16,654 bases of DNA, taken from positions 1-16,654 of the forward strand of contig JBKGZM010000043.1 in NCBI GenBank assembly GCA_046545575.1, read 5' to 3'. A program made the position numbers and the translations under genes. This stretch comes from JAGXOF01 sp046545575. Lineage in GTDB: Bacteria; Chloroflexota; Dehalococcoidia; SZUA-161; SpSt-899. The notes beneath the pieces were generated by a model that was not told where the DNA came from, did no database searches, and worked only from the letters and a program-made list of their open reading frames with translations. Below are positions 6,945 to 13,959 of this stretch, one piece after another (position 1 is the stretch's first letter; each line of letters begins with the position of its first letter).

Positions 6945-7634
6945 ATGAGTGAATATGAAGACAAGGTACAATATGCCGTCAGTCATACCGAGGTGGTAAG
7001 ATCCCCGCAGCAGAGATTGAACACCTTCGGTGCTACGGATATACACTATTATTTGCTTACGGAGCCCATGGACAGTGTGAATGAGACAAGGGTCAGGGAA
7101 GGACGGGTGATTGCTGAACGGCCCAAACTGGTAACGCCAACTTACCTGTTGAGCATATTTGAAGGGTTCGGAGAACACGACAGGGAGGAAATCCAGGCGA
7201 TTCTCGATAGCCACGGCGGCGACCCCAATATCCTGGAATACAAATACAGGAATGAAGTAAAGGATACCTGGACCCTTTCCGAGAATATAAGCGATGTGGT
7301 GCTCAAGATGAACTCCAAGATAGATGAAGAGGGCGATTCTCTGGCGGCCATCGTGAAGGGGCCCGATGATGCCTGGCAGATCGCGCTTATGAGGTTTATT
7401 ACAGACATCACAAAATCCTCACTCCAGCAAAACATCGCCGATTTGAGCAGCAGGGGTTTACTGGACAGGGAACAGGGCATCCCAAAGTTTGTCAAAGAGG
7501 AAATTGAGGGCTTGTTCAGGGCAGTGGCAGAGGACCGTGCCAGCATAGGTGATTTGGGCTCGAAGTTGCGGAGCTACGGGCTGTTTGAACAGTATCAGGA
7601 CAGGTTCTTTGCCCTTCTCGATAGGAAGCGGTAG
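6945..7634 (+). CDS. Conserved-looking protein of unknown function, cotranscribed with a sirtuin
   Basis: I do not recognise the family of this 229-residue, acidic, soluble-looking protein. It has no signal peptide, membrane segment or cysteine cluster. The N-terminal third contains NTFGATDIHYYLLTEPMDSV and the TPTYLLSIFEGFGEH segment. The C-terminal half looks mainly alpha-helical and amphipathic, with ALMRFITDITKSSLQQN and KFVKEEIEGLFRAVAEDR. Codon use matches the genes that follow. I chose ATG 6945 over the in-frame TTG 6927 because TTG falls in a -10-like box. The stop is five bases before the Sir2-family start, so the two are very likely in one operon and translationally coupled. That proximity hints at a functional link with NAD-dependent deacylation, but this is inference only. 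Confidence 0.82.
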   Translation: MSEYEDKVQYAVSHTEVVRSPQQRLNTFGATDIHYYLLTEPMDSVNETRVREGRVIAERPKLVTPTYLLSIFEGFGEHDREEIQAILDSHGGDPNILEYKYRNEVKDTWTLSENISDVVLKMNSKIDEEGDSLAAIVKGPDDAWQIALMRFITDITKSSLQQNIADLSSRGLLDREQGIPKFVKEEIEGLFRAVAEDRASIGDLGSKLRSYGLFEQYQDRFFALLDRKR

Positions 7635-7639
7635 CCAGC

Positions 7640-8407
7640 ATGGACGAATTTGATAAAGCGGCGGAACTGATTGCTGCCTCTAAACGCATGGTGGTTTTCA
7701 CCGGAGCTGGGCTCAGCACTGAATCCGGTGTTCCTGACTTTCGCAGTCCGGGAGGCATCTGGGAACGATTCGACCCCAACGAGTTCCTTTATGTCAAATT
7801 CATGGCCAGCCAGGAGGTCAAGGAGAAATACTGGGCCTTCTGCAAGGAACGCTGGCCAGTGATGTCCTCTGCTGAGCCCAATGCCGCGCACCTTGCCATT
7901 GCCGAACTTGAGAGGCTCGGGAAAGTGGACTGCGTTGTAACGCAGAATATCGACACCCTGCATCAGAAGAGTGGAATCCCTGAAGAGAAGATAATAGAAC
8001 TTCACGGGACCACGAAATGGGTGGAATGCCTTGGCTGTGGCAAGAGGTATCCCCGGGAGGATATACAGGAGTGGCTGGAGCAAGGGGTGACAGTCCCGAC
8101 CTGTCCTGATTGTGGCGAGGTGATGAAGCCTGCAACTGTGATGTTCGGACAGTCCATGCCTGAACGGGAGACGAGGGAGGCAGAGAAGCGCTCTGCAGCC
8201 TGCGATCTTTTTCTTTCCCTGGGATCATCCCTCGTTGTTTACCCGGCGGCGCAGATGCCGCTTATAGCGAAGAATAACGGGGCGAATCTCATCATCATTA
8301 ATCTGACCCCTGCCCCTCATGATGTCCACGCTGATGTAGCCATTCATCGCAAGCTTGGCGAGGCGATGCAGGAGATCCTCGACAGGGTGAAGAGCCTGTT
8401 CTCATAA
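7640..8407 (+). CDS. Sir2-family NAD-dependent protein deacylase
   Basis: Sirtuins remove acyl groups from lysine side chains, consuming NAD and yielding nicotinamide and O-acyl-ADP-ribose. The 255-residue product has all the core motifs: GAGLSTESGVPDFRS (22-36), TQNID (101-105), catalytic H122 in ELHGT, the zinc ribbon C130/C133/C155/C158, and GSSLVVYPAAQMPL (195-208). Overall it resembles the Thermotoga Sir2 enzyme. The Tyr-x-x-Arg pair typical of the desuccinylase class (CobB, SIRT5) is not seen after the PDFR block, which favours deacetylase activity. The gene starts five bases after the unknown protein at 6945-7634, without a strong ribosome binding site of its own, as in coupled translation. 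trmD follows closely. It may act on acetyl-CoA synthetases, as CobB does, but nothing here proves a substrate. Confidence 0.95.
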   Translation: MDEFDKAAELIAASKRMVVFTGAGLSTESGVPDFRSPGGIWERFDPNEFLYVKFMASQEVKEKYWAFCKERWPVMSSAEPNAAHLAIAELERLGKVDCVVTQNIDTLHQKSGIPEEKIIELHGTTKWVECLGCGKRYPREDIQEWLEQGVTVPTCPDCGEVMKPATVMFGQSMPERETREAEKRSAACDLFLSLGSSLVVYPAAQMPLIAKNNGANLIIINLTPAPHDVHADVAIHRKLGEAMQEILDRVKSLFS

Positions 8408-8423
8408 GGGTAAATTGAATCCC

Positions 8424-9146
8424 ATGCGAATCGACATTGTGACCCTGTTTCCGGATATGTTCGATGGCCCTTTCAGGGAAAGTATTATCAAGCGAGCCAT
8501 CGATAACAGAATTGTGGAGATAGCTCTTCATAATCTGAGAGAACATGGTCTGGGCAGACATCGGGTGGTCGATGATTACCCTCATGGGGGTGGGGCGGGG
8601 ATGGTAATGAGGCCGGAGCCGCTGTTCGACGCCGTGGAATCGGTAGGGGCTGAGCCTGAGACGCCGGTGATCCTGCTTACCCCGCAGGGGAGACCCTTTC
8701 ATCAGCAGGTAGCTGAAGAGCTGGCAGCGCACGCTCGAATTTTGCTTGTGTGCGGCCACTACGAGGGGGTCGACGAACGGGTGCGGGAGCACCTGGTTAC
8801 CGATGAGATAAGCATCGGCGACTATGTCCTCACCGGTGGGGAACTGGCGGCGATGGTGGTAGTCGACGCTGTGGTGCGGCAGCTTCCGGGAGTACTTGGC
8901 TCCGAGGATTCAGTAAAGGATGACTCACATGCCGATGGACTTTTAGAGTATCCGCAGTACACGCGTCCTCAGTCTTTTCGCGGATGGGAAGTGCCATCTA
9001 TTCTCCTCTCCGGAAATCATGCGGAAATCGCCAAATGGCGGCGTCAGCAGGCCATCCTCCGCACGCTTGCCCGGCGTCCTGCCCTGCTGGAGAACGCACA
9101 GCTTTCGGAAGAAGAGCGCAGGATGGTGGAAAAACAGATTGATTAA
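8424..9146 (+). CDS. trmD: tRNA (guanine-37-N1)-methyltransferase
   Basis: TrmD methylates G37 next to the anticodon of tRNAs with a G at position 36, using S-adenosylmethionine, and so prevents +1 frameshifting. The 240-residue protein starts with the typical MRIDIVTLFPDMF and has the SPOUT trefoil-knot motifs: PHGGGAGMVMRPEPLFDAVE, LTPQGRPF, VCGHYEGVDERV and ISIGDYVLTGGELAAMVVVD, then a conserved SVKDDSHADGLLEYPQYTRP. ATG 8424 gives the family N terminus. An in-frame TTG at 8415 has AAGGG (8406-8410) at better spacing and would add three residues, so the exact start is uncertain. rplS follows at 42 bases, the common bacterial trmD-rplS pairing. The rimM and rpsP genes that often precede trmD are not here. 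Confidence 0.97.
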   Translation: MRIDIVTLFPDMFDGPFRESIIKRAIDNRIVEIALHNLREHGLGRHRVVDDYPHGGGAGMVMRPEPLFDAVESVGAEPETPVILLTPQGRPFHQQVAEELAAHARILLVCGHYEGVDERVREHLVTDEISIGDYVLTGGELAAMVVVDAVVRQLPGVLGSEDSVKDDSHADGLLEYPQYTRPQSFRGWEVPSILLSGNHAEIAKWRRQQAILRTLARRPALLENAQLSEEERRMVEKQID

Positions 9147-9188
9147 TGTTACAATTTAACGGTTAATTATATAGAGGGATCGATAGAG

Positions 9189-9527
9189 ATGGATATAGAA
9201 TCGGTGGTTGAAAAGCAGGAGAACCCGAACATAGTCGACTTCAAACCCGGTGACACTGTACGAGTCTACTTCAAGATCGTTGAAAGCGGACGGGAGCGTA
9301 CTCAGCCGTTTACCGGCATCGTCATTCGCAAACGCCGGGCTGGTATCGCGTCCAACTTCACAGTAAGGCAGATCGCTCATAGCATTGGAGTTGAGAGGAC
9401 CTTCCCTTTCTACTCTCCCCTTGTAAGCAAGGTTGAGATGGTAGAGCCTGGCAACGTTCGCAAGGCGAAGCTGTATTATATCAGAGGACTCAGCAGGAAG
9501 AAGACCCGTACCAAGATCAAGGGCTAA
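9189..9527 (+). CDS. rplS: 50S ribosomal protein L19
   Basis: L19 sits at the interface of the two ribosomal subunits and contacts 16S rRNA bridge B8. The 112-residue product has the usual length and blocks: FKPGDTVRVYFKIVES, FTGIVIRKRRAGI, VRQIAHSIGVERTFPFYSPL and the basic C-terminal YYIRGLSRKKTRTKIKG. ATG 9189 is preceded by AGAGGG (9173-9178), ten bases upstream. The 42-base gap after trmD contains the palindrome TTAACGGTTAA (9156-9166) but no terminator, so cotranscription with trmD is likely. priA starts 38 bases after the stop. Confidence 0.98.
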   Translation: MDIESVVEKQENPNIVDFKPGDTVRVYFKIVESGRERTQPFTGIVIRKRRAGIASNFTVRQIAHSIGVERTFPFYSPLVSKVEMVEPGNVRKAKLYYIRGLSRKKTRTKIKG

Positions 9528-9565
9528 TCCTTACAAGAGAGACGGCTAAAAACCGGGTTGAAGCG

Positions 9566-12019
9566 ATGAGGTATGCCAATGTCGCGGTCAATGCTCCAAC
9601 AGCTTGGCCGCGAACTTTTACCTATTCCCTGCCCTCGAATTCCACGGTCTCGGTCGGATCGGCCGTCTGGGTTCCTTTTGGGAGAAGGTCGCTGCAGGGG
9701 ATAGTTTTTGAACTGAGCGATTATTCCCCCGTTGAAGAGACCAAAAGAATCTCCCGCGTCATAGGATCAAAGCCTCTTCTCTCAGAGCGTCAGGTGGAAC
9801 TCGCCCGCTGGATAAGCCATTATTACCTCGCTCCCTACTTCAGCTCTACATCCCTGATGCTCCCCCCTGGATTCGAGAGACGGCTGGTCACTTTTGTTGA
9901 ACCTGTTTCGAATCCGCCTGAGAAATCCCTTTCTTCGCTAACCTCGCTGCAGAAGAAGACGCTTAACTTCTTGCAAAAGCATGGCCGCATTGAGGCGCGG
10001 CAACTCAAGAAGAAGGTCCCGCAAAAGAGTATTGACTCCACTGTCAACCAGCTTGCTCGGAAGGGACTGGTGGTCAAGACCGCTGAACTGGCGGCTCCCA
10101 AGGTACGCCCCAAGATGGTGCCGTACATCCGGCTGGCTGTGGATATCGATCGGGCGAGGGAGAATGTGGGCCTGCTGGAGAAGAAGGCATTCAGGCAGGC
10201 GGAACTGCTGAAGCTCCTGGTGGCGGAAGGGGAAATGCCACTCTCGGAGGCGAGAAATCGCGCACAGGCTTCTCCAGAAGCGGCTAAAGCGCTGGAGCGT
10301 AAAGGGCTGGTGGCAATCAAACAGTTCAGGGTGAGGCGCGACCCGCTGGCTGATTTAACATTCTCCACTGCCGAACGGCCCACCCCCACCCCACCCCAGC
10401 AAGCCGCCATCGGGCAAATAACGGAAGCCCTTCACGACTCAGCCAGCGAGACCTCCGATGCGTCCAGCCCCACCACCTTCCTCCTCCACGGCGTCACCGG
10501 AAGCGGCAAGACAGAGGTCTACCTGAGAGCACTGGAGGAGACGGTTTCCCTTGGCAAGAAGGGTATTGTGCTCGTTCCGGAGATATCACTCACCCCTCAG
10601 ACCATCTCCCGCTTTGCCTCCCGCTTCCCCGGAAGGGTGGCCGTACTGCACAGCGGACTCTCCATCGGCGAGCAGTTCGACGAGTGGCACCGCATCCGCG
10701 ACGGCGAGTTTGATGTCGTCATCGGCTCGCGGTCGGCCATCTTCGCCCCACAGCCGGACCTGGGACTCATCGTCATCGACGAAGAGCACGAGTGGACCTA
10801 CAAACAGCACGACCAGATTCCCCTCTATCATTCCCGGAACGTCGCGCTCAAGCTCGGCGAACTCACCGGCGCGGTGCTTGTTCTGGGGAGTGCTACCCCC
10901 GATTTGGAGAGCTACTACAGGGCACAACGGGGCGACTACCGCCTGCTGGAGCTCCCCGAGAGGGTCGGGAGGAGCCAGGGAAAACCGTACCCGCCGCCGC
11001 GGGTCCAGGTGATCGACATGCGCCGTGAGCTCAAGAGCGGGAACAGGAGCATCTTCAGCAGGCGGCTCATCCGCTCCACGGGCGACGCGCTGGCTGCCGG
11101 CGAGCAGGTTATCCTCTTTTTGAACCGCCGTGGGACGAATCCCTTCGTCCAGTGCCGCGACTGCGGACATGTCATGCGGTGCCGGAGCTGTGAGGTGGCT
11201 CTGACCTACCACGCCAGAGAGGACCGGCTTATCTGCCATCAGTGCGGTTACTCCGTGCCGCCGCCCGAGACGTGCCCCGAATGTGAGAGCAAGCGGATGA
11301 AATTCCTGGGCACGGGCACGCAGAGGGTGGAGGAAGAGGTAGCCAAACTCTTTCCCGAGGCCCGGACACTCCGCTGGGACCGCGACGTGACCAAAAGGCG
11401 TGCGTCCCACGGGAATATACTGAGGAAATTCGAGTCGCACGAGGCCGATATACTGGTCGGGACGCAGATGATAGCCAAGGGACTGGACATTCCGCTGGTG
11501 ACGGTGGTGGGTGTTGTCAACGCGGATCTGGGACTGTACTTTCCTGATTTCCGGGCGGGGGAACGGGCGTTCCAGCTCATCCTGCAGGTGATGGGTCGGG
11601 CGGGGAGGGGGATTCGTGGCGGACGTGTAATCATCCAGACCTTCACCCCCGAGCACTACGCCATTATCGCCGCAGCCGAGCAGGACTATCTCACTTTCTA
11701 TGAGCAGGAGGCGGCCTTCCGGCACTACTACGGCTACCCCCCGTTCAACAGGTTGGCCCGACTGCTCTACACGCACACCAACGTTGAACGCTGCCAGGAC
11801 GAGGCCGCCCGGATGATAGGCGTCCTGCGGGATGAGAAGGACTCCCAGGGTCTGGCCAACACCAGCCTGATCGGTCCGTCTCCAGCCTACACCGAGCGCA
11901 TACGCGGCCGCTACCGCTGGCAGATAGTCATTCGCGGCCCCGACCCCACCACCCTCCTTTCACAGGTCCCCATTCCCCAGGGCTGGACGGTGGACATCGA
12001 CCCCGTGGGACTGGCATAA
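9566..12019 (+). CDS. priA: Primosomal protein N', replication restart DNA helicase
   Basis: PriA recognises collapsed replication forks and reloads the replicative helicase. The 817-residue protein has an N-terminal 3' DNA-binding domain (VNAPTAWPRTFTYSLP and the following SAVWVPFGRR). The superfamily-2 helicase core has Walker A GVTGSGKTE (309-317), the DEEH box (405-408) and VLGSATPDLESY. The eight-cysteine zinc-binding insert follows (C530, C533, C539, C542, C557, C560, C570, C573), then GTQMIAKGLDIP and QVMGRAGRG. Length is somewhat above the E. coli protein. The start is ATG 9566, though its ribosome binding site is weak. Base use changes inside the gene: from about 10370 the helicase part is markedly richer in C-ending codons than the first 800 bases. 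A 396-codon antisense open frame is a shadow of this composition. Confidence 0.97.
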   Translation: MRYANVAVNAPTAWPRTFTYSLPSNSTVSVGSAVWVPFGRRSLQGIVFELSDYSPVEETKRISRVIGSKPLLSERQVELARWISHYYLAPYFSSTSLMLPPGFERRLVTFVEPVSNPPEKSLSSLTSLQKKTLNFLQKHGRIEARQLKKKVPQKSIDSTVNQLARKGLVVKTAELAAPKVRPKMVPYIRLAVDIDRARENVGLLEKKAFRQAELLKLLVAEGEMPLSEARNRAQASPEAAKALERKGLVAIKQFRVRRDPLADLTFSTAERPTPTPPQQAAIGQITEALHDSASETSDASSPTTFLLHGVTGSGKTEVYLRALEETVSLGKKGIVLVPEISLTPQTISRFASRFPGRVAVLHSGLSIGEQFDEWHRIRDGEFDVVIGSRSAIFAPQPDLGLIVIDEEHEWTYKQHDQIPLYHSRNVALKLGELTGAVLVLGSATPDLESYYRAQRGDYRLLELPERVGRSQGKPYPPPRVQVIDMRRELKSGNRSIFSRRLIRSTGDALAAGEQVILFLNRRGTNPFVQCRDCGHVMRCRSCEVALTYHAREDRLICHQCGYSVPPPETCPECESKRMKFLGTGTQRVEEEVAKLFPEARTLRWDRDVTKRRASHGNILRKFESHEADILVGTQMIAKGLDIPLVTVVGVVNADLGLYFPDFRAGERAFQLILQVMGRAGRGIRGGRVIIQTFTPEHYAIIAAAEQDYLTFYEQEAAFRHYYGYPPFNRLARLLYTHTNVERCQDEAARMIGVLRDEKDSQGLANTSLIGPSPAYTERIRGRYRWQIVIRGPDPTTLLSQVPIPQGWTVDIDPVGLA

Positions 12020-12112
12020 GTCGGCCTGCTATTTGACTTGAAATGCTGTCAACGCCATGTTTGCGGCGGTTTTCGGTCTTCTGCTAGGATATGTTTATCA
12101 AACAGGGATGTA

Positions 12113-12139
12113 GGGCGGTCCGCCTCTGGCGGACCGCCC
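12113..12139. repeat. Perfect 12-base-pair palindrome in the priA-nadE gap
   Basis: GGGCGGTCCGCC (12113-12124) and GGCGGACCGCCC (12128-12139) are exact inverted repeats around TCT. It starts with TAGGG, like the element at 824-878, and probably belongs to the same type of dispersed palindromic repeat. It lies about 90 bases after the priA stop and is not followed by a T-run (AGAAAATAC follows), so it is not a classical terminator. The remainder of the 148-base gap holds no gene. Confidence 0.75.
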
Positions 12140-12167
12140 AGAAAATACTTTTACGGGGAGACAAAAA

Positions 12168-13829
12168 ATGCGCAGCCTCAGAATCGCTCTGGCCCAGATG
12201 AACAGCACAGTCGGTGACCTGGACGGGAACACCGACAAAATCATCAGGTACATCGACGAGGCCAGAAAGTCCCAGGTGGACCTCGTCTGCTTCCCGGGGA
12301 TGGCCGTTACCGGCTATCCTCCCAGGGACCTGCTCCTGAAGCCCGGGTTCATTGCCGCGAACCTGGAAAGGCGTGACCGGATAGTGGAGAACTCAGGGGA
12401 CATCGTGGTGGTGTTCGGTTTCGTGGATTCGGCTGACGGACTCTACAACGCGGCCGCTGTGGCCTTCGGGGGAGAACTTGCTATGGTATACCACAAGACC
12501 CATCTTTGCCGGTATCCCTTCTTCGATGAATATCGCTACTTTCGCACGGGTTTCGAGCCGGGAGGATTCGTCATAAACGGGATCGATACGGAGGTTGCCC
12601 TCTCCGAGGATAACTTGGGGCAGGAACCGTTTCAGTCGGTTGCCCCTCCTGATCTCATTGTGAATTTGTGCGCTACCCCGTTTGATTCGACGCGGGAACA
12701 GTCCATGGAACAGGCTCTCTCCGATATGGCATCGCAGGCCGGCGTTATCATGGCCTCGGTGAACCTGGTGGGGGGGCAGGATGAGATGGTGTTCGATGGG
12801 GGGAGCGGGGTGGTGGGGAAGGACGGAAGGGTGCTGGCGCAGGGTAAGCGATTCGAGGAGGAGCTTTTAATTGCGGACCTCGATTTCGAGGCGGGAGGAG
12901 AACCTGCAAGCTCACAGACCGTGATTTCCACCCGGGAACAGACTGCCTCCAAACCCTCCATTCCCGGGCATTCGGTGGTTCCATACGGCCGCACGGGAGA
13001 GATATATGCCGCGCTTGTCCTTGGCACCCGAGATTACATCCGGAAGAACGGATTCCCCAAGGCATTGCTGGGCCTCTCAGGCGGAATAGACTCCGCCCTG
13101 GCCGCCGTTATCGCGGTGGATGCCGTGGGGGCGGGGAACGTGGTTGGCGTCGCTATGCCGTCTCAGTATTCGTCGCAGGGAAGCAGGGATGATGCACAAC
13201 TCCTGGCACAGAACCTGGGTATTGCGCTGATGAATATCCCCATAGAGGAGACCTTTAATACCTCTCTCAACATGTTCTCCGAACAGTTTGCCGGCATGCA
13301 GCCGGGGGTTGCCGAGGAAAACCTCCAGGCCCGCATCAGGGGAAATATCCTCATGACGCTGTCCAACAAGTTCGGCTGGCTGGTCCTCAATACCGGCAAC
13401 AGGAGCGAGGGCGCCGTCGGCTACTGCACGCTGTACGGCGACATGGTCGGCGGGTTTGCCGTCCTCAAGGATGTCCCCAAAAGCACGGTCTATGAGCTAT
13501 CGAGGTACAAGAACTCTCAGGCGGGCAGGGAGGTCATTTCCCAGAGCATTATCGACCGTGAACCCTCGGCGGAGTTGAGTCCGGGCCAGCGGGACGTCGA
13601 CAGCCTGCCGCCTTACGAGCTACTGGATCCCATCCTCGAGGCGTACATCGGAGAAAACAATGGCCTTGAGGAGATTGTTGCCATGGGCTTTGAGCGGGAG
13701 GTTGTGCAAAAGGTTATGTCAAAAGTCGACGGGAATGAGTACAAACGCCGCCAGGCCCCTCCCGGGATAACGCTTACACCCACCAGAGACTGGCATCTCC
13801 CGATGACCAACCGGTTCAGAGGGCGGTAG
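12168..13829 (+). CDS. nadE: Two-domain NAD(+) synthetase with degenerate glutaminase site
   Basis: NadE amidates deamido-NAD to NAD using ATP. The 553-residue protein has an N-terminal nitrilase-like domain (about 1-250), which normally releases ammonia from glutamine, and a C-terminal synthetase domain with the PP-loop LSGGIDS (303-309), NTGNRSEGAVGYCTLYGDM, LKDVPKSTVYELSRYKN and KRRQAPPG. The synthetase half looks intact. In the nitrilase half, the expected Glu of FPELxxTGYPP is Gly44 (FPGMAVTGYPP), the Lys is kept as K110 in YHKTHL, and the nucleophile Cys of the usual ICEDxW is Ser146 (ALSEDN). Two of three catalytic residues are therefore missing, so I expect free ammonia to be used. 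ATG 12168 follows GGGGAG (12155-12160) at seven bases. The gene is last of its strand and ends in a terminator overlapping its stop. Confidence 0.95.
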   Translation: MRSLRIALAQMNSTVGDLDGNTDKIIRYIDEARKSQVDLVCFPGMAVTGYPPRDLLLKPGFIAANLERRDRIVENSGDIVVVFGFVDSADGLYNAAAVAFGGELAMVYHKTHLCRYPFFDEYRYFRTGFEPGGFVINGIDTEVALSEDNLGQEPFQSVAPPDLIVNLCATPFDSTREQSMEQALSDMASQAGVIMASVNLVGGQDEMVFDGGSGVVGKDGRVLAQGKRFEEELLIADLDFEAGGEPASSQTVISTREQTASKPSIPGHSVVPYGRTGEIYAALVLGTRDYIRKNGFPKALLGLSGGIDSALAAVIAVDAVGAGNVVGVAMPSQYSSQGSRDDAQLLAQNLGIALMNIPIEETFNTSLNMFSEQFAGMQPGVAEENLQARIRGNILMTLSNKFGWLVLNTGNRSEGAVGYCTLYGDMVGGFAVLKDVPKSTVYELSRYKNSQAGREVISQSIIDREPSAELSPGQRDVDSLPPYELLDPILEAYIGENNGLEEIVAMGFEREVVQKVMSKVDGNEYKRRQAPPGITLTPTRDWHLPMTNRFRGR

Positions 13830-13864
13830 TGGTTTGCGGCCACTGATTAAGCGCCCTCTTTTTT
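13818..13864 (+). terminator. Rho-independent terminator of nadE
   Basis: AGAGGGCG (13818-13825) pairs with CGCCCTCT (13852-13859), with an inner stem GTGG/CCAC, followed by a run of six T (13859-13864). The left arm begins in the last codons of nadE and the stop codon TAG (13827-13829) lies inside the loop region. It marks the border between the housekeeping block and the AT-richer region. Confidence 0.88.
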
Positions 13865-13959
13865 GTGTTCTGTTATCCTATATTGGAAAGAGCAGTTCGC
13901 TGCTTTAGCACGAGCGAGTAAAATTAGTTTACGGTTGCTTGTTTGTGAACCAAGGATGG

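Noticed and set aside
10586..11776. 396-codon open frame on the minus strand
   Set aside because: It lies entirely antisense to the conserved helicase core of priA, has low-quality composition, and arises from the C-rich third positions of priA.
13865..13959. tRNA or attachment site bordering the AT-rich block
   Set aside because: No cloverleaf or T-arm signature and no matching direct repeat elsewhere in the window; only a short palindrome TGGTTATCTAACCA (13957-13970) at the end of the 551-residue gene.
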